Shown: one piece after another, positions 18,375 through 26,690 of the stretch | Layout: every line of letters starts with the position of its first letter | How positions within the stretch are numbered: the first letter of the stretch is position 1 | DNA from: Gaiellasilicea sp963765705 | GTDB taxonomy: Bacteria > Actinomycetota > Thermoleophilia > Gaiellales > Gaiellaceae | Direction: 5' to 3' | Length of the DNA: 64,000 nucleotides | Assembly: GCA_963765705.1 (NCBI GenBank) | Contig: CAVXXJ010000013.1 | Location: 310,001-374,000, forward strand | Program-made: the position numbers and the translations under genes | The notes under the pieces: model-generated | Databases searched by the model: none | Told to the model about the DNA's origin: nothing | The model's input: the letters and a program-made list of their open reading frames with translations, nothing else

Positions 18375-18893
18375 CTAGTGAACCTGGATGTTCCCCCCAT
18401 TGAGGGTCTGCACGCCCGAGTCGTAGCCGTTCGAGAGCTGGAGCCGGTACGTGTCGCTGCTACCGGGCTCGCCCAGGTCGGTCACGTCGATCTGGTACTC
18501 GAACGACCCTTTGCCGTCGATCGTCGCCGTGCCCCAGATGGTGGCCTGGGTGCCGAGGCTGCTGGGCTCGGAGCCGAAGATGCCGTCGAGGCCGAGGATG
18601 CCGGACACGGAGACGTCGCCACCGCAAGCCAGCGAATGGACCTCGATCGAATGCATGTTCATGTTCGCAGTGGATCCGTGATCCTGATACTCGATCTGGC
18701 CCTTCTGGCCGACCGCATGAGAATTGCCGCCAAATGTGGCCTTGGCTCCTGCCGCGGTCGTGATCCAGCCGCCGAAGGTGACCTTGCAACCGCTGGCGGA
18801 CTGAGCCTGGCCCGCGATGCCTGCGAAGACGACGAGTGCCGACGCGAGTACTCCCGCGATCGTTCCTTTTGCCCTGCCTGTTCCTGCGCGCAT
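18375..18893 (-). CDS. Secreted protein with post-COAP-1-type domain
   Basis: A 172-residue exported protein. The signal peptide is residues 1-~34 (basic RAGTGRAKG, hydrophobic TIAGVLASALVVFAGIAG, AQSAS cleavage region). The rest matches the post-COAP-1 pattern: CKVTFGGWITT, KATFGGNSHAV, QIEYQDHGS, a GTATIDGKGSFEYQIDVTD strand pair, GEPGSSDTYRLQLS and the terminal GGNIQVH. The function of the domain is unknown; it is common in secreted actinobacterial proteins. The ATG has a good ribosome site (AGAGGTG, 6 bases upstream), unlike most genes here. It converges on aroE. Confidence 0.82.
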   Translation of the reverse strand: MRAGTGRAKGTIAGVLASALVVFAGIAGQAQSASGCKVTFGGWITTAAGAKATFGGNSHAVGQKGQIEYQDHGSTANMNMHSIEVHSLACGGDVSVSGILGLDGIFGSEPSSLGTQATIWGTATIDGKGSFEYQIDVTDLGEPGSSDTYRLQLSNGYDSGVQTLNGGNIQVH

Positions 18894-18899
18894 AGTGCG

Positions 18900-18906
18900 C
18901 ACCTCT
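18900..18906 (-). promoter_or_regulatory. Ribosome binding site AGAGGTG for the secreted protein
   Basis: On the minus strand AGAGGTG is 6 bases before the ATG at 18893, which fixes that start over the upstream in-frame ones. A clear Shine-Dalgarno is unusual in this window. Confidence 0.65.
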
Positions 18907-19044
18907 TTTCTGTTGGCCGCATGGCGGCGGTACGTCGCTGGCCAACAGGGGGGATGCGGCAGCGTTACCCTCATTCTCGAAGCTCGACCGCGGGGCGCAT
19001 CCCGCTTTCGGGTGGTGCCGTCGTGGCCGTTTCCGCGTGATACA

Positions 19045-19050
19045 TACGCT
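19045..19050 (+). promoter_or_regulatory. -10 box TACGCT for aroC
   Basis: TACGCT followed by 6 bases and ATG 19057, a leaderless layout at the head of the chorismate operon. Confidence 0.5.
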
Positions 19051-19056
19051 TGGGCC

Positions 19057-20136
19057 ATGACCCTGGGCCTCACCACGGCGGGCGAGTCGCACGGTCCCGC
19101 GCTCGTCGCCATCCTGACCGGGCTTCCGGCCGGCCTCCAGCTCGACCGCGAGGCGATCGACGCGGACCTCCACCGGCGCCAGCTCGGCTACGGCCGCAGC
19201 CCGCGGCAGCAGCTCGAGCAGGACACCGTCGAGGTGCTCGCCGGCCTCCGGCACGGGCGGACGCTCGGGACGCCGCTCGCGCTCGTCGTCCGCAACCGCG
19301 ACCACAAGAACTGGCTCTGGGGCATGAATCCTTGGCCGCCCGAAGGCGAGCCGTCGGGGAAGGGGACGAAGCCCGTCACCCTGCCGCGGCCCGGCCACGC
19401 GGACCTCGCCGGCGTGCAGAAGTACGGCCACGAGGACGTGCGCGACTCGCTCGAGCGGGCGAGCGCGAGGCACACCGCAGTCGTCGTCGCGGCGGGATCG
19501 GTCGCCAAGACCTTGTTGCGCGAGCTCGGGATCGAGGTCGCCGGCTCGGTGCTCGAGATCGGCGGCGAGCGCGAAGGCTGGGAGGCGGCGATCGACGCCG
19601 CCCGCGCCGACCGGGACACCCTCGGCGGCATCGTCGAGGTACGTGTCACCGGCGTCTTCCCGGGGCTCGGCTCGTATGCGACGCGGGAGGAGCGGCTCGA
19701 CTCGCGCCTCGCCGCGGCGCTGATGGGAATCCAGGCCGTCAAGGGCGTCGAGGTCGGCGACGGCTTCGCGCTCGCCCGCGAGCGCGGCTCGAAGGCGCAC
19801 GACGAGATCGATCCCGGCCTGAGACGCCGGTCGAACCGGGCCGGCGGGATCGAGGCCGGGATCTCGAACGGCGAGGAGATCGTCGTCAGGGCCGCGATGA
19901 AGCCGCTGCCGACGCTGATGCGGCCGCTCGACTCCGTCGACCTCGCCACCGGCGAGCCCGCACAGGCGCTGGTCGAACGGAGCGACGTCGCCGCGGTCGA
20001 GGCGCTCGCCGTCGTGGCGGAGGCGGCCGTCGCCTGGGAGCTGGCCGGCGCGGCACGCGACAAGCTCGGCGGCGACGCGATGGTGGACATGCTCGCGGCG
20101 CACGCGGCCTACCTGGAGCGGATACGCACGCGCTAG
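19057..20136 (+). CDS. aroC: Chorismate synthase
   Basis: Chorismate synthase converts EPSP to chorismate using reduced FMN. The 359-residue protein begins LGLTTAGESHGPALVAILTG, the family signature with the first conserved His, then GRSPRQQLEQDTVEVLAG, the second His region RPGHADLAGVQKYGHEDVRDSLERASAR, and SNRAGGIEAGISNGEEI. Length is normal. The ATG fits the leaderless promoter at 19045. The aroK-aroB fusion follows with essentially no gap. Confidence 0.96.
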   Translation: MTLGLTTAGESHGPALVAILTGLPAGLQLDREAIDADLHRRQLGYGRSPRQQLEQDTVEVLAGLRHGRTLGTPLALVVRNRDHKNWLWGMNPWPPEGEPSGKGTKPVTLPRPGHADLAGVQKYGHEDVRDSLERASARHTAVVVAAGSVAKTLLRELGIEVAGSVLEIGGEREGWEAAIDAARADRDTLGGIVEVRVTGVFPGLGSYATREERLDSRLAAALMGIQAVKGVEVGDGFALARERGSKAHDEIDPGLRRRSNRAGGIEAGISNGEEIVVRAAMKPLPTLMRPLDSVDLATGEPAQALVERSDVAAVEALAVVAEAAVAWELAGAARDKLGGDAMVDMLAAHAAYLERIRTR

Positions 20137-20150
20137 ACCGTCACGTCGCT

Positions 20151-21542
20151 CTGATCGGCTTCATGGGCGCGGGCAAGTCGACCCTCGGCGAGGAGCTCGC
20201 CGCGAAGCTCGGGCGACCGTTCGTCGACGTCGATGCGGAGATCGAGCGTGACGAGCCCATCGCGCGGATCTTCGAGACCGGCGGCGAGGCGGCCTTCCGG
20301 CTGCGAGAGTCCAAGCACACGCGCGACGCGCTCGCCTCGAGCAAGCCGGCCGTGATCGCGCTGGGGGGCGGTGCCGTCGGGACCGACCAGATCCGCAAAG
20401 CGTTGCGCGAGCGGGCGCTGACGGTGCTCGTAGAGGTTGAGCCCGAGGAGGCGTGGCGGCGCGTGCGAGGCGGCGACCGCCCGCTCGCGCAGGACGAAGC
20501 GGCCTTCCGGACGCTCTACGAGCAGCGACGGCCGCTCTACGACGACGCCTCCGACGCGCGCATCGGTGACCTCGATGGGGCCGTGCTCGTCGCGGGCGGC
20601 GTCCAGGTCGAAACGGGCTCACTCGAGCGACTCGGCGAGCTTGTCCCCGGCGACGGCCCGGTCGAGCTGGTCAGCGACGCGCGCGTGGCCGGGATCTACG
20701 GCATGGACGCTCAGCTCGCGCTCGGGTCCCGGTCTCGCGCTAGCCACGAGGTCCCGCCGGGCGAGGAGGCGAAGAGCATCGAGTCGCTCGAGGCGCTCTG
20801 GAGCGCGCTGCGGCTCGAGCGTGGCGGCACCCTCGTCGCGCTCGGCGGCGGTTGCACGACCGACGTCGCCGGCTTCGCCGCGGCGACATACGTCCGCGGA
20901 ATCGACTGGGTTGCCGTGCCGACCACGCTCGTCGGCCAGGTCGACGCGGCGATCGGCGGTAAGACCGCGATCGACTTGCCCGGGGGCAAGAACCTGATCG
21001 GTGCCTTCCACTGGCCGGTCCGCACGGTGATCGACCCGGCGACGCTCGAGACGCTGCCGCAATCGGAGCTCGAGAACGGGCGCGCCGAGGTGGTCAAGAC
21101 CGGGCTGCTCGCCGGCGAACCGCTCTGGGAGCTGCCTCTCCCGGAGCAGGTGCGACGCTGCGCCGCGTTCAAGACGGCGATCTGCCTGCGCGACCCGCAC
21201 GACCGCGGCGACCGCCTGCAACTGAACCTCGGCCACACGTTCGCGCATGCTCTCGAGGCCGCCGCAGGCTTCGAGCTGCCGCACGGCCGCGCTGTCGCGC
21301 TCGGCCTGCTCGCAGCACTGCGGCTGTCCGGCCTCGATACGGCAGCGGTCGAGGAGACGCTCCGCCCGGAGCCGGTCAAGGTCGACCGCGAGCTCGCGTG
21401 GGCCGCGCTCGCCCGTGACAAGAAGGTCGTCGGCGGCGTCCCACGCCTTGTCCTGCTCGAGGCGCCCGGCCGGCCTGTGCTCGGGGTCGAGCGCCCCGCG
21501 GCCGAGGTGCGAGCAGCACTCGATGCGCTGATTGCCGGATAG
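20151..21542 (+). CDS. aroKB: Shikimate kinase / 3-dehydroquinate synthase fusion
   Basis: One open frame encodes two chorismate-pathway enzymes. Shikimate kinase comes first (P-loop IGFMGAGKST, shikimate site FVDVDAEIERDEP, FRLRESK, LGGGAV), ~165 residues; 3-dehydroquinate synthase follows (GGGCTTDVAGFAAATYVRG, PTTLVGQVDAAIGGKTAIDLPGGKN-like block, and the zinc ligands in LNLGHTFAHALE and LPHGRAVALG). There is no stop between them. No ATG/GTG/TTG occurs upstream of the P-loop in this frame after the aroC stop; CTG 20151 is my best guess and ATG 20163 is too far in. Similar aroK-aroB fusions are known elsewhere. Confidence 0.9.
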   Translation: MIGFMGAGKSTLGEELAAKLGRPFVDVDAEIERDEPIARIFETGGEAAFRLRESKHTRDALASSKPAVIALGGGAVGTDQIRKALRERALTVLVEVEPEEAWRRVRGGDRPLAQDEAAFRTLYEQRRPLYDDASDARIGDLDGAVLVAGGVQVETGSLERLGELVPGDGPVELVSDARVAGIYGMDAQLALGSRSRASHEVPPGEEAKSIESLEALWSALRLERGGTLVALGGGCTTDVAGFAAATYVRGIDWVAVPTTLVGQVDAAIGGKTAIDLPGGKNLIGAFHWPVRTVIDPATLETLPQSELENGRAEVVKTGLLAGEPLWELPLPEQVRRCAAFKTAICLRDPHDRGDRLQLNLGHTFAHALEAAAGFELPHGRAVALGLLAALRLSGLDTAAVEETLRPEPVKVDRELAWAALARDKKVVGGVPRLVLLEAPGRPVLGVERPAAEVRAALDALIAG

Positions 21543-21545
21543 GCT
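21540..21545 (+). promoter_or_regulatory. -10 box TAGGCT overlapping the aroKB stop
   Basis: The TAG stop of aroKB forms the first half of TAGGCT, 6 bases before GTG 21552 of aroQ. Confidence 0.5.
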
Positions 21546-21551
21546 CTCCGC

Positions 21552-21980
21552 GTGCGGATCGCAGTTCTCAACGGCGTCAACCTCGACGTGCTCGACCGGC
21601 GCGACGCCTCCCACTACGGAGGCCTCACCCTGTCCGACCTCGAAAGCCGCATCTACGCCTGGTCGAAGGAGTTCGAGTGCACGACTCGGTGCCGGCAGAC
21701 GAACCACGAAGGGCAGTTCATCGACTGGTGCCACGACGCGCTCGACTGGGCAGACGGCGTCATCCTGAATCCCGGCGCGTGGTCCCACTACAGCTACGCG
21801 ATCCGCGACGCCGTCGAGCTCTTCAAGGTCCCTGTCGTCGAGGTGCATCTCTCCAAGATCGAAGCGCGTGAGGACTGGCGACGGGTGTCCGTGATCGGCG
21901 ACCTGGCCACGAAGCGTGTCTCCGGCGAAGGGCCCGAGGGCTACCGGACGGCGATCGAGTTCCTGGCAGGGCAGCGATGA
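21552..21980 (+). CDS. aroQ: Type II 3-dehydroquinate dehydratase
   Basis: Type II dehydroquinase makes 3-dehydroshikimate by a trans elimination. The 142-residue product carries the family order RIAVLNGVNLDVLDRRDASHYGG (with the catalytic Tyr), TRCRQTNHEGQFIDWCHDA, LNPGAWSHYSYAIRDAVE and VVEVHLSKIEAREDWRR with the catalytic His. The active-site strand reads LNGVNLDVLDRR where most members have NLNLLG. The stop overlaps the ATG of the peptidase gene. Confidence 0.93.
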   Translation: MRIAVLNGVNLDVLDRRDASHYGGLTLSDLESRIYAWSKEFECTTRCRQTNHEGQFIDWCHDALDWADGVILNPGAWSHYSYAIRDAVELFKVPVVEVHLSKIEAREDWRRVSVIGDLATKRVSGEGPEGYRTAIEFLAGQR

Positions 21981-23017
21981 GCCGCATCGAGCGTCTCGCC
22001 GCGCTCCTCGAGGAGCCGCTGCTCGTCACGAGCGGCGTCAACGTGCGCTACCTGACCGGGCTCGCGAGCTCGAACGCTGCCGTGCTCGTCGCTCCGGACG
22101 GCGACGCCACCCTCTTCACCGACTTCCGCTACGCGCAGAAGGCGAGTGCGCTCGAAGGCATCCGCTTCGAGCAGACGGCGCGCGCCGTGATCGGCGACCT
22201 CGCCACGCGGCTCGCCGGCCAGACCGTCGGGATCGAGGCGCATGTCCTCACGGTCGCGAGCCACGAGGCGCTGCAAGAGGGCGGCGTCGAGACGATCTCG
22301 CGCACCGGTCTCGTCGAGCGGCTGCGGGCGGTCAAGGAGCCGGCCGAGCTCGAGAGCATGCGTGCGGCTGCCACGATCTCGGACAGGGTCTTCGCCGCGC
22401 TCGCCGAGGAGCAGTTCACCGGCCGCACGGAGGTCGAGCTCTCGTGGCGCGTCCGCGAGCTCTTCCACGAGCACGGGTCCTCCGAGCTCTCGTTCGACTC
22501 GATCGTCGCCGCGGCCGATAACGGCGCGAGCCCGCATGCGGACGTCCGCGCTGTTGCCATTCCAGCGAACACGCTCGTGACGGTCGACGCCGGTTGCCGC
22601 GTCGACGGCTACGCCTCCGACTGCACGCGCACCTTTGCGACCGGTGATCTCCCAGACGACCTCGCGCGCGCCTACGAGGTGTGCCTCGAGGCCGAGCTCG
22701 CCGGGCTCGACGCGTACGGCCCCGGCGTCAGCGGCCGCGCCGCCGACGCCGCCGCCCGCGACGTGATCACGGCCGCGGGCTGGGGCGAGCAGTTCGGGCA
22801 CGGGCTCGGCCACGGGATCGGACTGGAGGTCCACGAGCTCCCGGCCGCACGGGCCGAGTCGACGGACACGTTCGAGCCGGGCAACGTCATCAGCTGCGAG
22901 CCGGGGATCTACCTTCCCGGCGTCGGCGGCGTCCGGATCGAGGACATGGTCCTGATCACCGACGAGGGCCGCGAGCGGCTGACGCACGCGGGCAAGGAGC
23001 TGACCACCGTCCGCTAA
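21977..23017 (+). CDS. pepQ: Xaa-Pro aminopeptidase-like M24 metallopeptidase
   Basis: A 346-residue M24 peptidase, cleaving X-Pro bonds. The N-terminal creatinase-like domain (residues ~1-125) is followed by the catalytic pita-bread domain with the five metal ligands visible: TVDAGCRVDGYASDCTRTF (two Asp), HGLGHGIGLEVHE (His), SCEPGIYLPG (Glu) and GGVRIEDMVLIT (Glu). The gene lies between aroQ and efp, a widely conserved position. The ATG overlaps the aroQ stop, and the TAA stop forms the -10 box of efp. Confidence 0.92.
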   Translation: MSRIERLAALLEEPLLVTSGVNVRYLTGLASSNAAVLVAPDGDATLFTDFRYAQKASALEGIRFEQTARAVIGDLATRLAGQTVGIEAHVLTVASHEALQEGGVETISRTGLVERLRAVKEPAELESMRAAATISDRVFAALAEEQFTGRTEVELSWRVRELFHEHGSSELSFDSIVAAADNGASPHADVRAVAIPANTLVTVDAGCRVDGYASDCTRTFATGDLPDDLARAYEVCLEAELAGLDAYGPGVSGRAADAAARDVITAAGWGEQFGHGLGHGIGLEVHELPAARAESTDTFEPGNVISCEPGIYLPGVGGVRIEDMVLITDEGRERLTHAGKELTTVR

Positions 23018-23020
23018 CCT
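23015..23020 (+). promoter_or_regulatory. -10 box TAACCT overlapping the pepQ stop
   Basis: The TAA stop of the peptidase is the first half of TAACCT, 8 bases before GTG 23029 of efp. Confidence 0.5.
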
Positions 23021-23028
23021 GCGGCGTC

Positions 23029-23595
23029 GTGGCCGACGTCGTCTCCACCAACGAGTTCAAGACCGGTATGCACATCGAGCTGGAGGGCTCGGTGTGGCGG
23101 ATCCTGGACTTCCAGCACGTCAAGCCGGGCAAGGGCGGCGCCTTCGTGCGGACGAAGGTGAGGAGCATCAGCTCGGGCTCCGTGGTGGACAAGACCTTCC
23201 GGGCGGGCGAGAAGTTCCCGCGCGTCTTCACCGAGGTCAAGAACATGCAGTACCTCTACGACTCGGGCGACGAGGTCGTCTTCATGGACGAGCAGAGCTA
23301 CGAGCAGCTGTCGCTGCCGCACGCGACGCTCGAGGCCGAGCTCCCGTACATGCAGCCGTCGACACCGGTGCAGCTGCTCTTCGTCGGCGGCCGGCCGAGC
23401 GGCGTGCAGCTCCCGTCCTCGATCGAGCTGGCGGTGACCGACACCGAGCCGGGCGTCAAGGGCGACACCGTCTCGAACGTGACGAAGCCGGCGACGCTCG
23501 AGACGGGCGCCGTCGTTGCCGTGCCGCTCTTCGTCAACGTGGGCGACAGGATCAAGGTCGATCCCCGCGAGGGGCGCTACATCTCCCGAGCCTGA
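23029..23595 (+). CDS. efp: Elongation factor P
   Basis: EF-P helps ribosomes stalled on polyproline stretches, relevant here given the two Glu-Pro rods at 9247 and 9457. The 188-residue, three-domain beta protein carries the modification loop KPGKGGAFVRTKVRS with Lys at the tip, the central YLYDSGDEVVFMDEQSYEQ, and the C-terminal GDRIKVDPREGRYISRA signature. GTG 23029 fits the leaderless box. The stop overlaps the ATG of the next acetyltransferase. Confidence 0.96.
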   Translation: MADVVSTNEFKTGMHIELEGSVWRILDFQHVKPGKGGAFVRTKVRSISSGSVVDKTFRAGEKFPRVFTEVKNMQYLYDSGDEVVFMDEQSYEQLSLPHATLEAELPYMQPSTPVQLLFVGGRPSGVQLPSSIELAVTDTEPGVKGDTVSNVTKPATLETGAVVAVPLFVNVGDRIKVDPREGRYISRA

Positions 23596-24008
23596 TGGCC
23601 GCGGGCGTCGTTTACGCGACCGACGTCGCCGGAGTGACTCCGGCCGAGCTCGAGGGCTTCTTCGTCGGGTGGCCGTCGCCGCCGTCGCCGCAACGTCATC
23701 TGGAGATCCTGCGTGGGAGTGACCACGTCGTGCTCGCGCGCGATGACGCGGGGCGCGTCGTCGGCTTCATCACTGCGATCAGCGACGGCGTGCTCAGCGC
23801 CTTCATCCCGCTGCTCGAAGTGCTTCCCGACTATCAGCGCCAGGGGATCGGCAGCGAGCTCGTCCGGCGGATGCTGGCCGAGCTGGAGAGCTTCTACATG
23901 GTCGATCTCGTCTGCGATCCCGAGCTGGAGCCGTTCTACCGCCGCTTTGAGATGATGCTGCTGTCGAGCATGGGCGTGCGCCGGCGCCATCTGCTCGCCG
24001 CCGACTGA
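23595..24008 (+). CDS. GNAT-family acetyltransferase
   Basis: A 137-residue GCN5-type N-acetyltransferase. The acetyl-CoA pyrophosphate loop is VLPDYQRQGIGSELVRRML (residues ~75-93), preceded by the strand VVGFITAISDG and followed by the DLVCDPELEPFYRRFEM segment typical of the motif B region. The ATG overlaps the efp stop (TGATG). The substrate is not shown by sequence; a small metabolite or a protein N-terminus is possible. Confidence 0.85.
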   Translation: MAAGVVYATDVAGVTPAELEGFFVGWPSPPSPQRHLEILRGSDHVVLARDDAGRVVGFITAISDGVLSAFIPLLEVLPDYQRQGIGSELVRRMLAELESFYMVDLVCDPELEPFYRRFEMMLLSSMGVRRRHLLAAD

Positions 24009-24012
24009 CGAA

Positions 24013-24867
24013 CTAGAGCCCGAAGCCCTCGCGCACCCAACCGAGCCGTTCGACCGCGTGGGGCCGGATCGCCGGCGTCCGCTCGGCCAGCACGAACGTC
24101 CAGGCGGCAAGGAAGAGGGCGTGCACCGGGATCAGGAGTGGAACGAGCTCCTGGTCGAAGTCGCCGTACCCCGCGAGCAGCTCGTCGTCCTGCGATTCCC
24201 GGCCGTGCGCGCGGGCACGGATCTCGTTGCAGGCGATGTCCAGCTCGCGAGGCCCGAGGCAGACGTTCTCGAAGTCGCTCCAGAGCGGCCCCGACGGTGT
24301 GTGCAGCAGGTTCCAGCGATGGGCGTCGCCGTGCAGGGGTTGCAACGCCGGGTCGATGTCCTCGACCGTGCTGCGGGCAGCTGCCAATCCCTCGTCGAAG
24401 AGGCTTCTCTCCTCAGATGACAGCTCGAGCGTCGCGACGAGCGCGCCGATCTCCTCGAGCCGCGCGAAGTGCTGCAACCCCTGCGGGTCCTGATCTGCCA
24501 GGAGCTCGTGGATCTCTCGCAGTGCCTCCCCGGCGCGGCGCGTGTCGACGGGACGTTCGCGATCGTGGTCGACGTACTCCCAGAGCGTGACGAGATAGCC
24601 GTCCCGCTCGTGCGGCCCCGGATCGACAGAACGCGCCGGTCCTGCCACCTGCGCGCCCGCTTGCGCGAGGGAGCCCGTGATCTCCAGCTCGCGGTCGAGC
24701 CAGGAACGGTCGCGCAGGCGCGTGAAGGTCATCGGCACGCGGGCGACGACCGGCTCCGGCGCGAGGTGCACGACGACGTTGGTGACATTCCGCAATAGCT
24801 GCGGCTTCCGGACGTCGAGCCCGAGCTCGCGGGCCACTGCGACGGCGGCTTCGACCGCTTCCTCCAC
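24013..24867 (-). CDS. Aminoglycoside phosphotransferase (APH)-fold kinase-like protein
   Basis: A 284-residue protein with the APH/choline kinase fold. The nucleotide Lys region is weak (VVHLAPEPVVARVPM), but the catalytic loop LQPLHGDAHRWNLLHT and metal-binding GPLWSDFENVCLGPRELD are clear near residues 195-225. APH-fold proteins phosphorylate sugars, choline-like compounds or antibiotics, or act on other small molecules; resistance cannot be claimed from this. GTG 24867 is 7 bases after a minus-strand TAGACC box that overlaps the promoter of the divergent carboxylase gene. Confidence 0.8.
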   Translation of the reverse strand: MEEAVEAAVAVARELGLDVRKPQLLRNVTNVVVHLAPEPVVARVPMTFTRLRDRSWLDRELEITGSLAQAGAQVAGPARSVDPGPHERDGYLVTLWEYVDHDRERPVDTRRAGEALREIHELLADQDPQGLQHFARLEEIGALVATLELSSEERSLFDEGLAAARSTVEDIDPALQPLHGDAHRWNLLHTPSGPLWSDFENVCLGPRELDIACNEIRARAHGRESQDDELLAGYGDFDQELVPLLIPVHALFLAAWTFVLAERTPAIRPHAVERLGWVREGFGL

Positions 24868-24871
24868 TCGG

Positions 24872-24877
24872 TAGGGT
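24872..24877 (+). promoter_or_regulatory. -10 box TAGGGT for the AccB fusion operon
   Basis: TAGGGT followed by 7 bases and GTG 24885. It overlaps the minus-strand box at 24875-24880. Confidence 0.55.
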
Positions 24878-24880
24878 CTA
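24875..24880 (-). promoter_or_regulatory. -10 box TAGACC for the APH-like gene
   Basis: On the minus strand TAGACC is followed by 7 bases and GTG 24867. Together with the plus box it forms the near-palindrome GGTAGGGTCTACC, so the two directions compete. Confidence 0.5.
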
Positions 24881-24884
24881 CCAC

Positions 24885-26690
24885 GTGCCGCGGCTCGTAG
24901 ACACCACTATTCGCCTGCTCTCGCAGGAACCGCTTGCCGGGAAGGTTCCGACGGCCGAGCTGCTGTCGCTCGCCGAAGTGCTCGACAAGGCGGGGTTCGC
25001 GTGCCTCGAGGTCTCCGGCGGCGGCGTCTTCGACTCCGCCGTGCGTCGCGGCGTCGAAAGCCCGTGGGAGCGCATCCGGGCGCTCAAGAGCCGGACGACG
25101 ACGCCGCTCGGGCTCGCGCTGCGCGGCCGCTTCCTCGTCGGCTCGCGCCCCGTCGGCGGCGACTTCGTCCGCCGCTTCGTCGCCTCCGCGGCGGAGAACG
25201 GGATCGACGTCTTTCGGCTGCACGACCCGCTGAACGACGTCTCGAACCTGCGCGACGCCGGTGAGGCGATCGTCGGAGCGGGGAAGGAGTTCCATGCCGG
25301 GCTGGTCTACAGCCCGGGTGGGGAGGGCGCTGCCGACGCGCTCGTCGAGCAGGCCCGCGAGCTCGCCGACCTGAATGCGACACGCGCTCTGATCCACGAC
25401 CCCACGGGCGGGCTCCAGCCGCACCAGGCGGGTGAGCTCGTCTCGCGGGTCGCCGAGGCCTCGGGGCTGCCGGTCGGCTTCTACTGCCAGGGCGCAAGTG
25501 GCAGCGGCATGGCCGACTCGATCGAAGCCGCGCGTGCGGGAGCCGATCTGATCGCCTGCGCGGTCTATCCGCTCGCGCTCTCGCTCCATCGCGTCGCGGC
25601 CGAGTCGCTGGCGTCCGCGCTCGCCGGGATGGGATTCGACACCGGCGTCGACGTCGACCGGCTCTGGGAGGCCTCCGACCTCGTCGACGAGCACATCGGC
25701 GACGAGGTCGTGACTCCGCACGCGCCACGTCTGGCGGTCCGCGCCGCCGAGTACGACCTGCCGACCGGCCTCGTCGCGGCGCTCGACACGCACCTGCGCG
25801 CGCACTCGGCCGGCGACAGGCTGCTCGAGACGCTGGAGGAGCTGCAGACGATCCGCCGCGAGACCGGCTGGCCGCCGCTCGCCGCTCCGATCGGGCAGAT
25901 CCTCGCCTCGCAGGCGCTGATCCACGTCCTCTCCGCGCGGCGGTACGGCACAGTCGTCGACGAGTTCCGCGACCTCGTGCAGGGCCACTACGGCAGCCCG
26001 CCGGCGAAGGTCGATCCGACTGTCGCACGCGCCGTCACGCTTCTCTCGGACGGTCTGCCGCTCCACGAGGACCCCCCGAGCGCCGAGGACGTCCGCCAGG
26101 AGGCGGAGGGCCTCGCAGCGAGCGAGGAGGAGCTCGTCCTGATCGCCCTCTTCGGCGAGGAGGCGGAGGCGCTGCTGCGGACGATCCGGGCCCGCGCCAC
26201 GCGCGACGACTTCGGCACACCCACGCTCGACCAGTCCCGCGAGCAGCGGATCCGCGAGCTCGTCCGGATCGTCCAGGAGAGCGGTGTCGCCGAGGTCGAG
26301 ATCGAGGACGAGGGGATGCGCGTCTCCGTCAAGCGCACCGAGGAGCGGCCCGAGCTGGAGATCGCGGCGGGGACACCGCTTGCCCAGGACCCGACCTCCG
26401 AGCTTCCGGTGCTCTCTGCAGCCGCCGCCGGCGCGATCCGTGTCGAGTCGCCCATGGTCGGCGTCTTCTACCGCTCTCCGGAGCCCGGCAAGCCGTCGTT
26501 CGTCGAGGTCGGCGACGTCGTCGTGCCCGGGCAGACGCTCTGCCTGCTCGAGGCGATGAAGCTCTTCAACGAGCTGAAGGCCGACGCCGCCGGACGGGTG
26601 ACCGGGATCCATGTCGAGAACGGCAGGCCGGTCGAGTTCGGGCAGCTCCTCTTCGAGCTCGAGCCGATCGTCGCACCCCCGGCTCTCTGA
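24885..26690 (+). CDS. accB: Pseudo-carboxyltransferase fused to biotin carboxyl carrier protein
   Basis: A 601-residue fusion. Residues ~4-435 align through their length with the OadA/PycB carboxyltransferase barrel and its PYC_OADA-like tail (FACLEVSGGGVFDSAV, SPWERIRALKSR, ENGIDVFRLHDPLND). The metal ligands of that family are gone: RDAHQ is RLLSQ, the carbamyl-Lys block is IHDPTGG, and the HxH block is GFYCQG. Residues ~445-475 (IRELVRIVQESGVAEVEIEDEGM) match the start of AccB, and the biotin site EAMKLFNEL has Lys559. AccC follows with a 1-base overlap. The carrier is probably active; the barrel probably is not a carboxyltransferase and may be structural. Confidence 0.85.
   Translation: MPRLVDTTIRLLSQEPLAGKVPTAELLSLAEVLDKAGFACLEVSGGGVFDSAVRRGVESPWERIRALKSRTTTPLGLALRGRFLVGSRPVGGDFVRRFVASAAENGIDVFRLHDPLNDVSNLRDAGEAIVGAGKEFHAGLVYSPGGEGAADALVEQARELADLNATRALIHDPTGGLQPHQAGELVSRVAEASGLPVGFYCQGASGSGMADSIEAARAGADLIACAVYPLALSLHRVAAESLASALAGMGFDTGVDVDRLWEASDLVDEHIGDEVVTPHAPRLAVRAAEYDLPTGLVAALDTHLRAHSAGDRLLETLEELQTIRRETGWPPLAAPIGQILASQALIHVLSARRYGTVVDEFRDLVQGHYGSPPAKVDPTVARAVTLLSDGLPLHEDPPSAEDVRQEAEGLAASEEELVLIALFGEEAEALLRTIRARATRDDFGTPTLDQSREQRIRELVRIVQESGVAEVEIEDEGMRVSVKRTEERPELEIAAGTPLAQDPTSELPVLSAAAAGAIRVESPMVGVFYRSPEPGKPSFVEVGDVVVPGQTLCLLEAMKLFNELKADAAGRVTGIHVENGRPVEFGQLLFELEPIVAPPAL

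Noticed and set aside
24013..24867. Antibiotic resistance gene (aminoglycoside phosphotransferase)
   Set aside because: Only the broad kinase fold is supported; the family includes many metabolic enzymes and there is no resistance or mobile context.
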